DNA of 64,000 bases from Chloranthus sessilifolius (GCA_021018995.1 CM037585.1:62932646-62996645); one strand, 5' to 3'. Shown: positions 1 to 11,763, numbered from the stretch's first letter. Numbers and translations are program-made. The notes: generated from the sequence alone by a model not told the origin.

Positions 1-259
1 TTCACTTGATTTTAGTATATTTTATCTTGCATAATTACATCACGGATACTAGTACCTTAGAGGCCCTGATTAGAGATCTTGCATCTAAGGTGACCGCTAG
101 TCAAACCCGGATGGATGAGCACATCGCTGATCAACAAGGCCGACATGAGGCTTTAGAGACTCGTTTCGAAGAGATCAATGAGCTCGGCGCTGAGAATCAC
201 AATAGAGTCAACAACCGTGACCGTAGGAGATATGCTCTTCCCCGACGTGAGGTCCAAAC
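1..259 (+). pseudogene. 5' part of a Ty3-type gag gene (element A), split by a hAT insertion
   Basis: An open frame from the ATG at 6 encodes a short N-terminal, charged, coiled-coil-like gag leader. The frame is lost where the hAT element enters at 260 and resumes at 6195: the codons for Val-Gln-Thr at the break are present on both sides because they lie in the 8-bp target duplication. The upstream LTR and primer-binding site of element A must lie left of the window. The assignment to gag rests on continuity with the downstream gag core, because this leader has no diagnostic motif of its own. Confidence 0.7.
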
Positions 260-273
260 CATGGGTCAAAATA

Positions 274-360
274 CCGAATTTCCGATACAAATCGTCCTGA
301 CCTCCAGGACGATACGTATCGGGTATCGTCCGATACATTCAATGTATCGGTTTGATACAT
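274..360. repeat. hAT left subterminal palindrome cluster
   Basis: Overlapping copies of CGATAC/GTATCG words occur in both orientations just inside the left terminal repeat, for example GGACGATACGTATCG and ATACATTCAATGTATCG. Similar words fill the right subterminal region and the 230-bp element at 28374. Subterminal repeats in hAT elements are commonly transposase-binding sites; that role is inferred here. Confidence 0.75.
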
Positions 361-965
361 TCAAAAAAAAAATATCCCAAAAAAATCCAAAAAAATACCA
401 AAAAAATCTGAAAAATTATATTTATTTATTTTGTATTTATTTCAACTATTTTTGCTTTTATTTTTGACTCATTTGATGCATTATTTAGATGAATATATAA
501 GTAACATGCCTATTTTGTGACTTAACCCAAGTCACATGCCTATTTTGTGACTTATTTTTTACTTATGATCACATTTTTGACTTAATGTAATAGATCTTCT
601 AACATTTTTTTTTACCAGCTGATCACATGCCTATTTTGTTTCCCCTTTCCCTTCTTGAATTCTCTGAAATGAGGAAATTAGGTTTGATGCAAAATTGCTT
701 CACTTTCATATATATTCTTAGAGCTTATACAAATTTAGAAGGAATATACTCTAACTGCCATTAAATCCTCTTAACTAAATATTTTACCCTGGCATATGGG
801 TTTGTTTATATATATAGATTATTTATTAACAATATTTCATAATTTGATCGACGCAGTCACGCATAAACTAAATTGCAATGTTTATTGACAAAAATAAATT
901 ACATATTGTCAAAATTAATAGGTATGTTGATAGAAATAAATTTAATTGTACGTAGAAAACTTACT

Positions 966-3900
966 TTAGAGCCACATTGAATTTCGTGGTGGTTCTTGGC
1001 CCTCGTAATCATCATCACCATCAGTGCGCGAACTTTCCGGCCTTTGCCTATAATTTTGGTCATATTGATTCCGATGATCATATGTGCCCCCTTGAAACTG
1101 AGGTTGTAGCAACAAATATGGCTCAGTGTAGTACGTAAAGGTCAGTCCTCCAAAAATCTGACCAACGAAGTCATATGGCATCGGGTAGGTTTGTTGTGGC
1201 TGGTAGTATGGGTTACTAGTTGCTGAATCTTCGGTATTTTGCAAACTGAATCCTCCGAAGCTAGAAGTTATATAACCCATATCCGTATCATCTTGTGGAC
1301 CTTGTGGTGGTGGTGTTTGATATGATTTCGACGCTCCTCTTCCTTCAACCCCTCCCATTCTAAATGTAGGAGTGTCGAACTGTGTTAACGGTATCAAGTC
1401 ATCGTCCCATGCCGTCATATCTCTATATGGATCAGAGGTACCAGCATCCTCCCCTTCACCATTAGTGCCAACGTCCCCTCCACCATCATGCCCTCCCCCA
1501 TCATCCTCACCACTCCCATCATCACTACCGGGCTGCGTTTCGTCATCAGATCCAACCACTGAATGACGATTCAATCTTCTTTTCCACCTCGGTGGTTGGG
1601 AAGCCTGCTGCTCCGCTACTCTTTCAGCATTGTCCAGCCATTCAGTGCTCTCAGTATCCAAGACTGGCTCTTCTCTCTCTTCGATCCATTGATTCAAATG
1701 GTCATCCTCCTCGAATATATAATCCAACTGGATGGGATCAAAATATTTACTGTCTGCAAGATAGAATATGATAGATGAATTAGTATAATATGTAAGTAAG
1801 ACTTCATATAATTGAGGATCTAAAACTTCATATAATTGCTTACCATGGTTGGTCCTCTGTATATTTCTGACCCTTAGTCGCATGTTGTAGTGGCAGTAGA
1901 CTAACTTTTCCAATCGGTTCATAGTTAGTCTATTCCTTGTCTTAGTATGAATAAGATAGAAAGTGCTCCAATTCCGCTCACAGTTGGACGAGGAACATGT
2001 TTGCGACAATACCCTCATTGTTACCCGCCTCAATATCGGACCATCACCTCCATAATGCATCCACCAATCAGTGGGTTTTTCGTGTTTAATTTGGAATTGC
2101 GCCAACGGGGTCCCAAATGACCCATGTCTCTTGCGAAAATGTCAATCTATAAAGATGAAACACAATAAGGCACATATCAATAAATAGATCATAATATCAC
2201 ATGACATTTGACTTATTAGTTATAAGGTATGATATTATGATTACTCACATCTCTGATGGCTTGACCTTGGTTCGCCAACTCAGGGAACATTCTTTGGATT
2301 ACATTGAACAAACCGGTATACACTTCATCAGTGTCACTCAGCTCGAAGCGTCGCGTATACTGGAAGGCTGGATTCAAGTAGTGCGCTACACATCAAATAT
2401 GAGCAATTTCATCAGTATATGAAAATAATGAATAAATAAATAAAAATCACTACATAAGCAGTTTAACATGTTATACCTGCTGCATGCAAGTACTGGTGAA
2501 ATTGTGCATCCCACCTCTTGTCGATAATCGCCCAGTATCGTTTATATTTTATAGGGCATTTAGTTTTTATAGCCAATTTTGCCTTATCCATTGACTCATA
2601 GACGTACCTCATCGTTGGTTTCTCATCACCATCAACCAATCTCAACACTTGCACCAACAGGGTAGTGACGGCGATCAGGTGGTCGACATCTGCCCAAAAT
2701 TACGTGCTATAGATCAGGTCAGCAACTTCAGTGCAAGCTAGTCTCTTTGCTCGTGGGAGTCCTATTTCATGTTTATTCCATTCTTCCGACGACACCATGC
2801 TTTCAGCTCACGCCTATATCTACCCAAACTCTGTAGGGCTAAAAATTGTGTTGCAAAACGTGTAATCGCAGATCGAAGCAATTCATTGTTCGTGAAGGCT
2901 CTCATTAAATTGACTAGCTTATCACTATTGTACAGGTAGGAAGTAATCGTTCTTCCCTTCTGAATAGTTGTCAGTGCCTTGCTTCTCTTTCCTAAATCCT
3001 CAAAAATGAGGTCCACGCAATGAGCTGCACACGGGGTCCAATACAGGTCACGTCTCTTCATCATTAGCTTGAATCCAGCGGCTCTATAATTTGCCGCATT
3101 GTCTGTTACCACCTGCACAACCCGCTGCTCTCCAACCTCTTGAACTACCTTATCCATTAGTTGAAAGAGGTAATCAGCAGTCTTTACGTGTCCAGAAGCA
3201 TCAACTGATTTCAAAAATACTGTCCCGGCATCGCTATAAACCAAAAAGTTGATCAAACTCTTCTTTGTGGGACCATTCCATCCATCGCACATAATTGTGC
3301 AACCTCTCTCATCCCATACATCCTCAAAGCTTTGTACATAGGCAATTATCTCATCGTACTCATCTTTTAGTAAGTGCCCAGATATCTTGTATGCAGAAGG
3401 TTTTTTAACTCCTGGACCAACTTTTGCACTTATATCAATCATGCTTTTGAAGTACGGTGACTCTGCTACTTGGGTCAGAATGTGGTTGTATATAAAAAAC
3501 TTGGCAATGGATTTTTCAAGCTTCTTCCCCGTTTTTGTAAGTGAGATTGCACTCAATTTGGTTTGTTTAGAGCTTTCAGTGCGATACATGAATGGATCCA
3601 TGGGGCCTGTAGACGGCCTATAATCCCTCCCTGATGCTGACCTACGCAACCCGGCAGTCTGCTCAACATCCTCATCAACATCAATAACATGTGGCCTATG
3701 ACTAGATCCACCACCGGTAGCAGGCATGAATGGGCCCTTCAACCTGGACCGAAACCGATAATCGGCTTCTTCCTGATCTCGCCGCTGTTGTGCTTCTCTG
3801 GCACTCTCTCTCATAGCTCTCGCTATCTGCTCATCCTCATCCTCATCCTCACCCTCATCCTCATCATCCTCAGGTCCAGGTGATCTAAACTCTGGATCTG

Positions 3901-4174
3901 CCCTCCTGATTCTCTCATACATTTCCCTATCACGATCGGCTTCAACTTTTTTCTTTCCCTTTACCGCTTGTAAACTAGCTCTGATATTTTCTTTTACTTC
4001 TCTGGGTACACTGGGAGTCCCTTTTGTCTCTCCCTTTACGTGAGCCAGATGCTCCTTTAACCGTGTGATACCTCCTCCCAGCAATTTTTTTCCACAAAGC
4101 TTACACTCTATCCGGAGTCTATCACCATCTATTGGTGTACCGTATTACCATGATGGATCTGACGATCGTACCAT
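966..4174 (-). pseudogene. hAT transposase (BED finger, DUF659-like core, hAT C-terminal domain), broken
   Basis: Inferred exons run 4174-2477, 2385-2249, 2146-1844 and 1753-966, with three introns of about 90-100 bp that have GT and AG ends. The N-terminus has a BED-type finger (CKLC, then a histidine pair in LKEHLAHV). The core contains CDGWNGPTKKSLINFLVYS and VVTDNAANY, followed by CAAHCVDL. The C-terminal exon carries the hAT dimerisation signature around SNCERNWSTF. A long acidic, Gly/Gln/Pro-rich tail ends the protein. Breaks: an in-frame TAA at 4145-4147 within the BED region, a frameshift near 2797, TAA at 2700-2702, and an apparent 1-bp loss near 2137. The ATG at 4174 is the first that keeps the BED frame. 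Family assignment is firm; the exon ends are inferred. Confidence 0.88.
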
Positions 4175-4269
4175 ATTTATTTATTTCACCTGCATGAATG
4201 AGCAAATGATTGCATTAAATTAAACATCTAATTTACACTTGAAAATAAATTTTATTTTTTAATTATTGC

Positions 4270-4620
4270 TATTTTAAAAATATTAGATTATATTTTATTA
4301 AATTTATTTGATATTATTCCAATTTTTAAAAGATTAGATTATATTTTACCAAATTTATTTGATATTATTATAATTTTTGAATATTTATTTGATATTCTAA
4401 TTTTTGAATATTTATTTGATATTATTATAATTTTTGAATATTTATTTGATATTCTAATTTTTGAATATTTATTTGATATTATTATAATTTATGAATATTT
4501 ATTTGATATTATTCTAATTTTTGAATATTTATTTGATATTATTATAATTTTTAAAAATTTATTTGCTATTATTCTAATTTTTAAAATTTTATTTAAAATT
4601 TATTTCATATTATTCTAATT
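4270..4620. repeat. AT-rich tandem repeat inside the hAT element
   Basis: A degenerate unit of about 25-30 bp, containing TTTGAATATTTATTTGATATT, is repeated roughly ten times. It lies between the transposase start (4174) and the GACCCAT tract, that is, in the upstream region of the transposase gene. Confidence 0.8.
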
Positions 4621-4649
4621 ATTTGAAATTTATGGGATATATCCCATAA

Positions 4650-5560
4650 TTATGGGACATACCCCATTATTTTAATTATTTTAATTAAATGTCACCCATA
4701 ATATTAATTATTTTAATTATATGTGACCCATAATTTTAAGGGTACATCTGACTGATATTGACTCATATTGACCCATAATTTTAATTATTTAAATTATTTT
4801 ATAATTTTTAGGGTATATGTGACCCATATTGACCCATATTATTAATTATATTAATTATTTTGTGACCCATAATTTTAATTATGTAAATTATTTTGTGACC
4901 CATCATTTTAAGGGTATATGTGACTCATATTGACCCATATTATTAATTATATTAATTATTTTGTGACCCATAATTTTAATTATGTAAATAATTTTGTGAC
5001 CCATAATTTTAAGGGTATATGTGACCCATATTGACTCATATTATTAATTATATTAATTATTTTGTAACCCATAATTTTGTGACCCATAATTTTAAGAGTA
5101 TATGTGACCCATATTGACCCATATTATTAATTATATTAATTATTTTATGACCCATAATTTTAATTAAATGTGACGGTCACATATAATTAATATGAGTCAC
5201 ATATAATTAAATTTATTATTAAAATTAATATGAGTCACATATAATTAAATTTATTATTAATTTTAATTTAAATAATTAAAATTATGGGTCACATTGTGAC
5301 CCATAAATTTAATTATATGTGACTCATATTAATTTTAAGTTTAAATTATATATGACCCATACTGACCCCATTATTTTATTAATTATATGTGACCTATATT
5401 AATTTTAATTTTAATTATATGTGACCCATATTTACCCCATTATTTTTTTAGTTATATTAATTGTTTTGTGACCCATACTTTTAATTACATGTGACCCATA
5501 ATTTTAATTATTTATATTATTTTTGACCCATAATTTTAATTATTTTAATTATTTTAATTA
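4650..5560. repeat. GACCCAT repeat tract, about 0.9 kb, matching the core of the terminal repeat
   Basis: The word TGACCCATA recurs about twenty times at irregular 20-40-bp spacing, mostly on the plus strand. A few inverted copies occur around 5165-5305, including a back-to-back ATGGGTCACATTGTGACCCA. The core GACCCAT is the same as in the terminal inverted repeat (TTTTGACCCATG). The spacers are AATTTTAATTAT-like. Confidence 0.85.
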
Positions 5561-5577
5561 TTTTATTATCTACAATT

Positions 5578-5735
5578 AAATATGATAGATCTTCCATATT
5601 TATGGCTAGATCTACCATTAAATATGGTAGATCTAACAAATTTATGGCTAGATCTACTATATTTAAGGGTAGATCTATCTATAAATATATAGGTAGATCT
5701 ACCCTTAAATAAGATAGATCTACCTTATTTTAACC
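5578..5735. repeat. AGATCTACC palindrome cluster in the hAT element
   Basis: Seven or more copies of TAGATCT or AGATCTACC occur in alternating orientation, separated by TTAAATAT or AAATATGG spacers. They form nested inverted repeats that could fold into several hairpins. The cluster lies between the GACCCAT tract and the right terminus. Confidence 0.8.
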
Positions 5736-5994
5736 TTTAAAACAAAATAAAACGATGGGAAAATGATAAAACACGTACCTTCGGCGTTGATCCTGAGCTT
5801 TTTTGTGCGATTCGGCGGCGATTTGGGATAAAAACAGCAAAAAAAGAGTGTTTAAATGAGGAAAAGGAAGGAAGAAAGAAGAAGGGGGCTGTTTTTGAAA
5901 TGGAAAAAACCAAAAAAAAAAAAGCCAAACCCAACCCTAAAATCAGCTGAACAAGTTAAATCACGTGCCTGGGCCCCACAGAAAATTTGAAATT

Positions 5995-6180
5995 ATCGGA
6001 CGATAATTTCAGTCTTTTTAAAATTTTTCAATTTTTCTAAAATTATCGTCCAATATGGACGATACGGGCGATATTTTGCCCGTATCGGACGATAATTTGA
6101 GTATTTTGTATAGGGTACGATACATACCCTATGTATCGTACCGCTGACTTCCAAAACCGATACGTATCGGTATCAGATGA
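5995..6180. repeat. hAT right subterminal palindrome cluster
   Basis: Copies of ATTATCGGACGATAAT, CGATACGGGCGATA and CGATACGTATCG lie inside the right terminal repeat, mirroring the left subterminal cluster. A 24-bp imperfect foldback, GGGTACGATACAT against ATGTATCGTACC, is also visible here. Confidence 0.75.
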
Positions 6181-6194
6181 TATTTTGACCCATG

Positions 6195-7466
6195 GTCCAA
6201 ACCAATCTGAACGACAAGGATATGATGTCTGTGAAAATGGATGCCCCTACTTTTGACGGGAAAAGACAACCCAAGGTCTTTCTCGAATGGGTCACCAGGA
6301 TGGAAAACTACTTTGAGTGGTATGCCATGTCCAAAGACCGCAAGGTTAGATTTGCCAAAGTTAAGCTTATGGGTCAAGCCAGACTTTATTGGTTGGGAGT
6401 GGAGCGTCGTAGGCAAATCCAGGGTCTTCGTGCTATTTCCACGTGGGCTGAGATGAAAGTCCAACTGCACGAAAAATACGCTCCCATATCATATGATGAA
6501 CATATTCTTGATCAATGGCAGTCATTGCATCAAAGAGACTCCCTAGTCACAGAGTACATCGATCGGTTTGAAGACCTGATGACCCAGGCCGATGTCGATG
6601 AGCCAGCAAAAGTTACCCTCTCCCAATTCCAAATGGGTCTTCGCCCAGAGTTACAGAGGGAACTCATTCCTTATCCCGTTGCGGATCTCGAGGAATGTTT
6701 TGCTAGGGTCGAAGAATTAGAACGGTATCTCGACACCCCCAGTCATGGCCGATCTAAGTCTTCCAAATTTGAGCTTCAATCTAACCCTATCGAAAAGGGA
6801 AATAATGCCTTCAGTCAATCTTCAAAATCCATAATTCCCCAAGTTGACAAAGGAAAGCAACCAATGGTCGAGAGTTTTAAGCATGCCCCGCAGCAATGTT
6901 ATAAGTTTTAAAGTTTTGGTCACTTTGCATCCCAATGTCCTAGTATGGGTCAAACTTTGATCATTCAGGATCATACTGAGAAAGAGAGCAACAAGATACC
7001 CGAAGAAGAGTACAAACCATGTAGCACTCCAAGTGATGACGAAGGTGAGGTTCTAGTCAGAGCCATATGATGCATTAGGAGAATTCCCATTTCTGAGAAC
7101 GGTGTTGATAATGTGTCCATCTCAAGTGAGTCATTAGAGTTGGTAGGATCACATTATCATTCTTATTTGCATGGGATTAACAATCTGAATTTATTGAGCA
7201 CTGGAAATACGCATGATCGGATTAGCACATTGAATATATTTAATGAATTTGATACTAACAGTTTTGTGTTAATTCCTGATGGTTCTGAGCATGTGGAATC
7301 TTTCCCAATCTCGGAGAGAGGTAAGGGTGAAGGTCTAGATATTCTTCTAGACAAGGGCAATCATCCGATAGTTGTCATAACAGATCTTACACCTATTCTT
7401 GATCCCACTACCCTGCCCTTTGATCCATTCCTTCTTGAGTTAGATTCCCTAACTCATCGAAGATGA
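6195..7466 (+). pseudogene. Ty3-type gag core and tail (element A), continuing after the hAT insertion
   Basis: Frame 6195-6911 encodes a Retrotrans_gag-type capsid core. Typical signs are the F-L-E-W-V then E-N-Y-F segment, K-V-R-F-A-K-V-K-L, and a C-terminal L-R-P-E-L-Q-R-E-L. The stop TAA at 6909-6911 falls inside the zinc knuckle: CYK is followed by Phe and stop where the second Cys is expected, then SFGHFASQC continues in the same frame. The frame meets another stop near 7067 and then runs open to 7466 as an acidic tail with no protease or reverse transcriptase. The LTR starts 22 bp later. This is a gag-only, non-autonomous derivative, and its zinc knuckle is now interrupted. Confidence 0.85.
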
Positions 7467-7858
7467 GTTTTTCCCACCCGGGGAGATTGATGCGGGACGC
7501 CAAGATCAAGAGCCGTAGGCTCGAGCCGCAACAGATTCTCCAGCCAAGAAGAAGCGGAGTGAAAACCAGAACTGTGTAAAGACGACAATTCGGGAAAAGA
7601 GATCGAATGTCAACGGCGATATTTTATGTATATGAGAATTTCGACCGAACAATTTTCAATTTCGATCGATCGAAATTGCGATCGAAATTTCAATCGAACG
7701 AAATTCAATTTCGATTAATCGATTTTCAATTTCGACCGATCGAAATCACGCCGAGCTGTTTAAGTTGCTTTAAATTTCTAAACTCGAACTTTAAACTTTA
7801 GGGGTTTAATTGTCTTTTAGGTAATATTCGTTTTAGGGTTTTCTTTTATTGTAAGACC

Positions 7859-7867
7859 CCTATATAG
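7859..7867 (+). promoter_or_regulatory. LTR TATA box
   Basis: CCTATATAGGG lies in the LTR of element A about 110-200 bp after the CGATCGATCG array. The matching position in the LTRs of elements B and C also carries CTTATATAGG, so this is a conserved promoter site of these gag-type elements. Confidence 0.65.
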
Positions 7868-8459
7868 GGTCTTTAAACAATGTAATTAGGGGGTTGATTA
7901 TTGAATGAAAGAGAGTTGCTATTGTGCAAACCCTAGAGAGCTTGTGAAAAGTTTTCAATCGAGGGAGTGAATCCTTCAAACCTTGAGGAGTGAGCAATCG
8001 TTTCTCGTGCGACTTGGTGCGAAGCCGACGTACAGTCGTGGTGTGAAGCTTCGGAAAACCCGTTGGCGTGAAGCTGACAAGCCTCTTTAGAGCGAATCCA
8101 AAGATTTCTACCTTATTCTTCTTTTTATTTTTATTTTAACTAGTAAAAGTGCACGTGCGTTGCACATGTTAATATAAATGTGAAGATACCATCGAATTCC
8201 TCTTATTTAAATGTCATAATCTAAAGATCTTCGATCTCTATCATATGACTAAACACAATAAATGGTCATCATCTATTCCATATTTGACTGCTTTGAATTA
8301 TATAATAGAGATTTTATTTTATACCAATCTTTTGCATTAAACATATTTAGAACATGACCTTTAAATCCGATGGCTAAGATGAAGTTTTCACTTGACATAA
8401 GTCCTTCAGATTATACCAATCAGATTTCTAAGTGCACTACATTCGAAAAATCATTAACT

Positions 8460-9240
8460 GATATGAACTAGATGATAGAGATCAATTTTCTTTTCAATCT
8501 TTCACATAATGGAGCTTGAAATCAATGGTGTACCATCAGACGGTCAATTTATGATTTCTATTGCATACATCCCAAAAAAATGATTGAAAATTATGGGGCA
8601 CGCATCATACTCAAACGTGATTTTCGATCACTTTTTGGGATGTTTTACCTGTACCACATGCAATAAACAATTAACTGTCAGTACACTCATCATCTCAAGA
8701 TCTACGATTCGGACGAAAACGACCGTTATTGTCTAATTCAAAACAGTAAATAGTATTCGGCTATGATGTCATTCAAAATTGATTTCTAATTCGATCTTCT
8801 ATATGATGATCCTGAGGTAAATGGTGTACCATTAGACAGTCAATTTTTAATCTGCGTGACACACATCCCAAAACAGTAACTGAAAACCATGTGACAGACA
8901 TTATGCTCAAACATGACTTTCGATCACGTTTTGAAACGTGCAACACCTGAAATAAAAAGTTGATTGTCAGTACTCCCATGATCTCATACATTATGGGGAA
9001 GATTGTGCGACAAACGATCTCTATCTTCTGATTCTCAATAGTTAATGGTTATCGGTCATAGTACCATTAAAAATTCGATCATTATAAATAGAACGGTTCA
9101 ATTTTCGTTTTAATCTTTCATCCCAAAAAATAACTGGAAACCATGTGGCACACGAAAATATGATCATGGGCATACCATCAAAAGGGCAAAGAGTTATGTA
9201 GCTTACTAATTTTTGGAACATGTACAAGAATTTGGTTCAT
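8460..9240. repeat. Degenerate tandem units of about 290 bp within the Helitron
   Basis: Three diverged units share the order GGTGTACCAT(C/T)AGAC, CACATCCCAAAA, GAAAACCATG, TCAAACATGA, CGATCACTTTT and TTGATTGTCAGTAC. They begin near 8520, 8810 and 9040. Weaker relatives recur near 10480 and 10950. No coding potential is seen. Confidence 0.7.
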
Positions 9241-9559
9241 GCAATTGGCAGACCACCTCATGTCATTTGACATTCAATCGGTTTATTGGTTATATAGTTA
9301 AAAACTTAGAATCATTAACTATAAATCTCATAAAAATGCATGTGCATTACACATGGTGCCAAAATAAAAATTTTAATTGAAAAATATGACAGAAGATGTA
9401 TAATAATCACTTGCAGCATGTATCAGTATATGGTGTCAAAATGGTGTCCCATATATAAAATCTCTAACCTTAATTTTGTATGCATGCCATCATTTTAAAG
9501 CCACATGATTCACATGATAACATTAAAAAATAAAAATAAACATATAATTTAGAACTTAA

Positions 9560-9788
9560 AAGTAAGGTTGCCAATGAGTCGTGTTAAAGCTTTGACTGTC
9601 CGATTGGTAAATGGCATATGCTGGCCTGACCTGGCCTGATGGTGCACCCTGATTCGACCTAATACTCGAAGGGTCAAGGGCATATGCCCAACCCGACCTG
9701 ACACCTATTTCTGACCTTAACCTGAAGAGTCGAGTGTATATGCCCAACCCGACCTGACACCTGATTTGACCTGATTGAAAACACTCTA

Positions 9789-9842
<54 letters not shown>

Positions 9843-10110
9843 TACTACTATTACTACTATTATTAATTATTATATAAAATCTTGTAACTCGAGCTTAGTC
9901 GACTAAACCCGACCTGACACCTATCCTGACCTTAATCTGAAGGGTTGAGTGTATATGCCCAACCCGACCTGACACCTGACTTGACCTGGTTGAAAACACT
10001 ATTTTATTATTATTATTATTAATTATCATATAAAATCTTGTAACTCGAGCTTAGTTGACCAAATTTTTCCTTAACCCGACCCAACCATACCTATAGATTG
10101 TGTCTGACAC
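9560..10110. repeat. Repeated CCCGACCTGACACCT segments flanking (TTA)n microsatellites
   Basis: The phrase AACCCGACCTGACACCTG is followed by GAAAACACT, a TTATTATTA run and AATCTTGTAACTCGAGCTTAG. The unit occurs twice, around 9738-9900 and 9958-10050, with partial copies upstream. The first copy carries an expanded (TTA)n microsatellite at about 9789-9866. It lies inside the Helitron span and may be older captured sequence. Confidence 0.75.
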
Positions 10111-11553
10111 TTCATGCCTGACTTAGCCGAATAACCTAAGTTTAGTACCTAGCCCAATAAAAAAGTCAATCTGTTGAGAGCCCTACGTAGAAGTATCATA
10201 TGTTTGTCTAAGTCATATAAAGTTAAGTGCTCCCCTAAGTCTTACGACCAACATACGTATGAGTGCAAGTAATCCGATCAGGTAAGATGACAAGATTTGA
10301 TCAGGGGTACATTAATCGTGGCTCAGAGGGTTTCAACTTTCGTGTAAATTATTATTTTAGTAGCTTTATTAACACCCGTGGAATCTTAGAGGCCACCTAT
10401 GCAAAAAAATATTGACTCTTTTTATTAGTTGATGGAGATCATTTTTCAGCCCGATCTTCCACATAAGGGATCTTGATATCATTGGCTTACCATTAGACGA
10501 TCATTTTTTTATTTCATAAGGTGCAAATCACAAAATATGGCCCTAAATTTACATGACATACATCATGCTCAAATTTAATTTTTTGGCTATTTTTATGTGA
10601 TCTATGCCACATAATTCAAAGCAAGTCAAATATTTTATGACAAAATTGCTAATTCTCTTAACTTTGTAGAATTCTTTGAAGTTGCTAAAAATAAGGAAGG
10701 ATAACTTTTATAGCAAAATTGTTAATTCTCTTAACTTTATGGGTTTCTTTGAAGGTGCTAAAAAGAAGGAAAGAAAGAGAACTTATTTGGATACCATTAT
10801 TTACGTATTTCCATTAGAAAAGAGATTCTATTTGGGTATCATTATTTGCAACCATTAAAATTGTGACCTCGTCAATATCCTCTAGTAGGTATGAAATGAC
10901 CGCTTCGAATTAGAAGATGGAGATCATTTTTTATCCCCATCTTTTACCTAAATGATCTTGGTATCATCAGAGTATTATTAGACCATCGATTTTTAAAAAA
11001 ATAATATTAAAATCATGTTTGAGAGTGATGTATGCCATTTGATTTTAAAGTCACTTTTTTTGTTGTGTCAAGTAAAATAAAAATTTTACCGCTTGATGAT
11101 ACAAACAGGATGTCAAGATCAACTATATAGAAGATTGAGACGAAAAATAATCTCCATCGTATGATTCAAAGCGATCAATATAGTCAAACTGAAAGAGGTG
11201 AGATGAAGTTACAATTTTTTGTATGGTAAATAATGATACCCATTTTAATTTTATTGTCACGGCTTAGGAGTGTATATAGGGGCAAGTGTGGAAACAAAGA
11301 TTGAGAGAAACTATTTTAACTTTCATATAGTAGTAAGGATAAGGATACATAAGGAAGAAGATAAGGGTAGATGAATAGCTAAGGGGTATTTTGGCTTAGG
11401 GGTATTTTGTTTCTAAAAATATGAAGACACTAAAATTGATAGAAATTATTTGTACTTTTATATAGTAGTAAGGATGAAAGGTTTGAATACCCTAAAACCC
11501 CTTCCACGCGGGATTTTGCTACTTTAGGGTTAGCAAGCAATCATCCTGCATCA

Positions 11554-11751
11554 CTTAAGTTCGAAATAGAAAAATTTTAAAATTTAAACTAACTCGGCGC
11601 GATTTCGATCGATCGAAATTGAAAATCAATCAATCAAAATTCATATATATAAAATGTCGCCGACGGCATTCGATCGATCGAAATAGGACTTCGATCGATC
11701 GAATTTCAATTTTGACCGATCGAATTTGCCCTGTGCTCCTTCCTTGCTCCA
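11554..11751 (-). repeat. Left LTR of element C, truncated by element A
   Basis: This segment matches 13145-13350 closely: CTTAAGTTCGAAATAGAAAAA, the CGATCGATCGAAAT array, and CTGTGCTCCTTCCTTGCTCCA at the outer end. Element A's LTR abuts it at 11553. This indicates that A inserted into the LTR of C and that the rest of this LTR lies left of the window. Confidence 0.72.
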
Positions 11752-11763
11752 TGATTTTCATCT

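Larger units (their letters stand above)
260..6194 (-). mobile_element. hAT-superfamily DNA transposon, 5.9 kb, complete ends, transposase decayed
   Basis: The ends are perfect 14-bp inverted repeats: CATGGGTCAAAATA at 260-273 and its complement at 6181-6194. They are flanked by the 8-bp duplication GTCCAAAC (252-259 and 6195-6202), the hAT target-site length. Inside is a minus-strand transposase with BED finger, catalytic core and hAT dimerisation domain. The element sits inside the gag gene of element A, so it arrived after A. Both subterminal regions carry CGATACGTATCG-type palindromes, and the region upstream of the transposase is extremely AT-rich and repetitive. The intact ends contrast with the broken transposase, so it could move only if supplied with transposase from elsewhere. 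Confidence 0.93.
8140..11474 (-). mobile_element. Non-autonomous Helitron, minus strand, 3.3 kb
   Basis: On the minus strand the 3' end reads GTGCA-ACGCACG-TGCAC, then TTTTA, then CTAG, followed by T. This is the hairpin-plus-CTRR terminus of Helitrons, ending at 8140. The 5' end reads TCCTTACTACTATAT, preceded by A. It occurs twice, at 11474 and again at 11339, so either could be the start. Insertion between A and T without a target duplication fits the class. No Rep/helicase frame is present. The interior consists of degenerate repeats. A second, decayed 3'-like hairpin lies near 9328-9352, suggesting a nested or chimeric element. Confidence 0.72.
7489..11553 (+). repeat. LTR of element A, interrupted by a Helitron
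   Basis: The LTR begins TGATGCGGGACGCC directly after a purine-rich stretch (CCGGGGAGAT). Its sequence stops at 8139, where the Helitron enters, and appears to resume at 11475, ending ATCCTGCATCA at 11553. That end matches the end of the element B LTR (GTCCCGCATCA). It contains an array of TCGATCGATCGAAATT-type palindromes (7630-7750) upstream of a TATA box. Without the Helitron it would be about 730 bp. The resumption point is inferred from similarity to the related LTRs. Confidence 0.7.
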
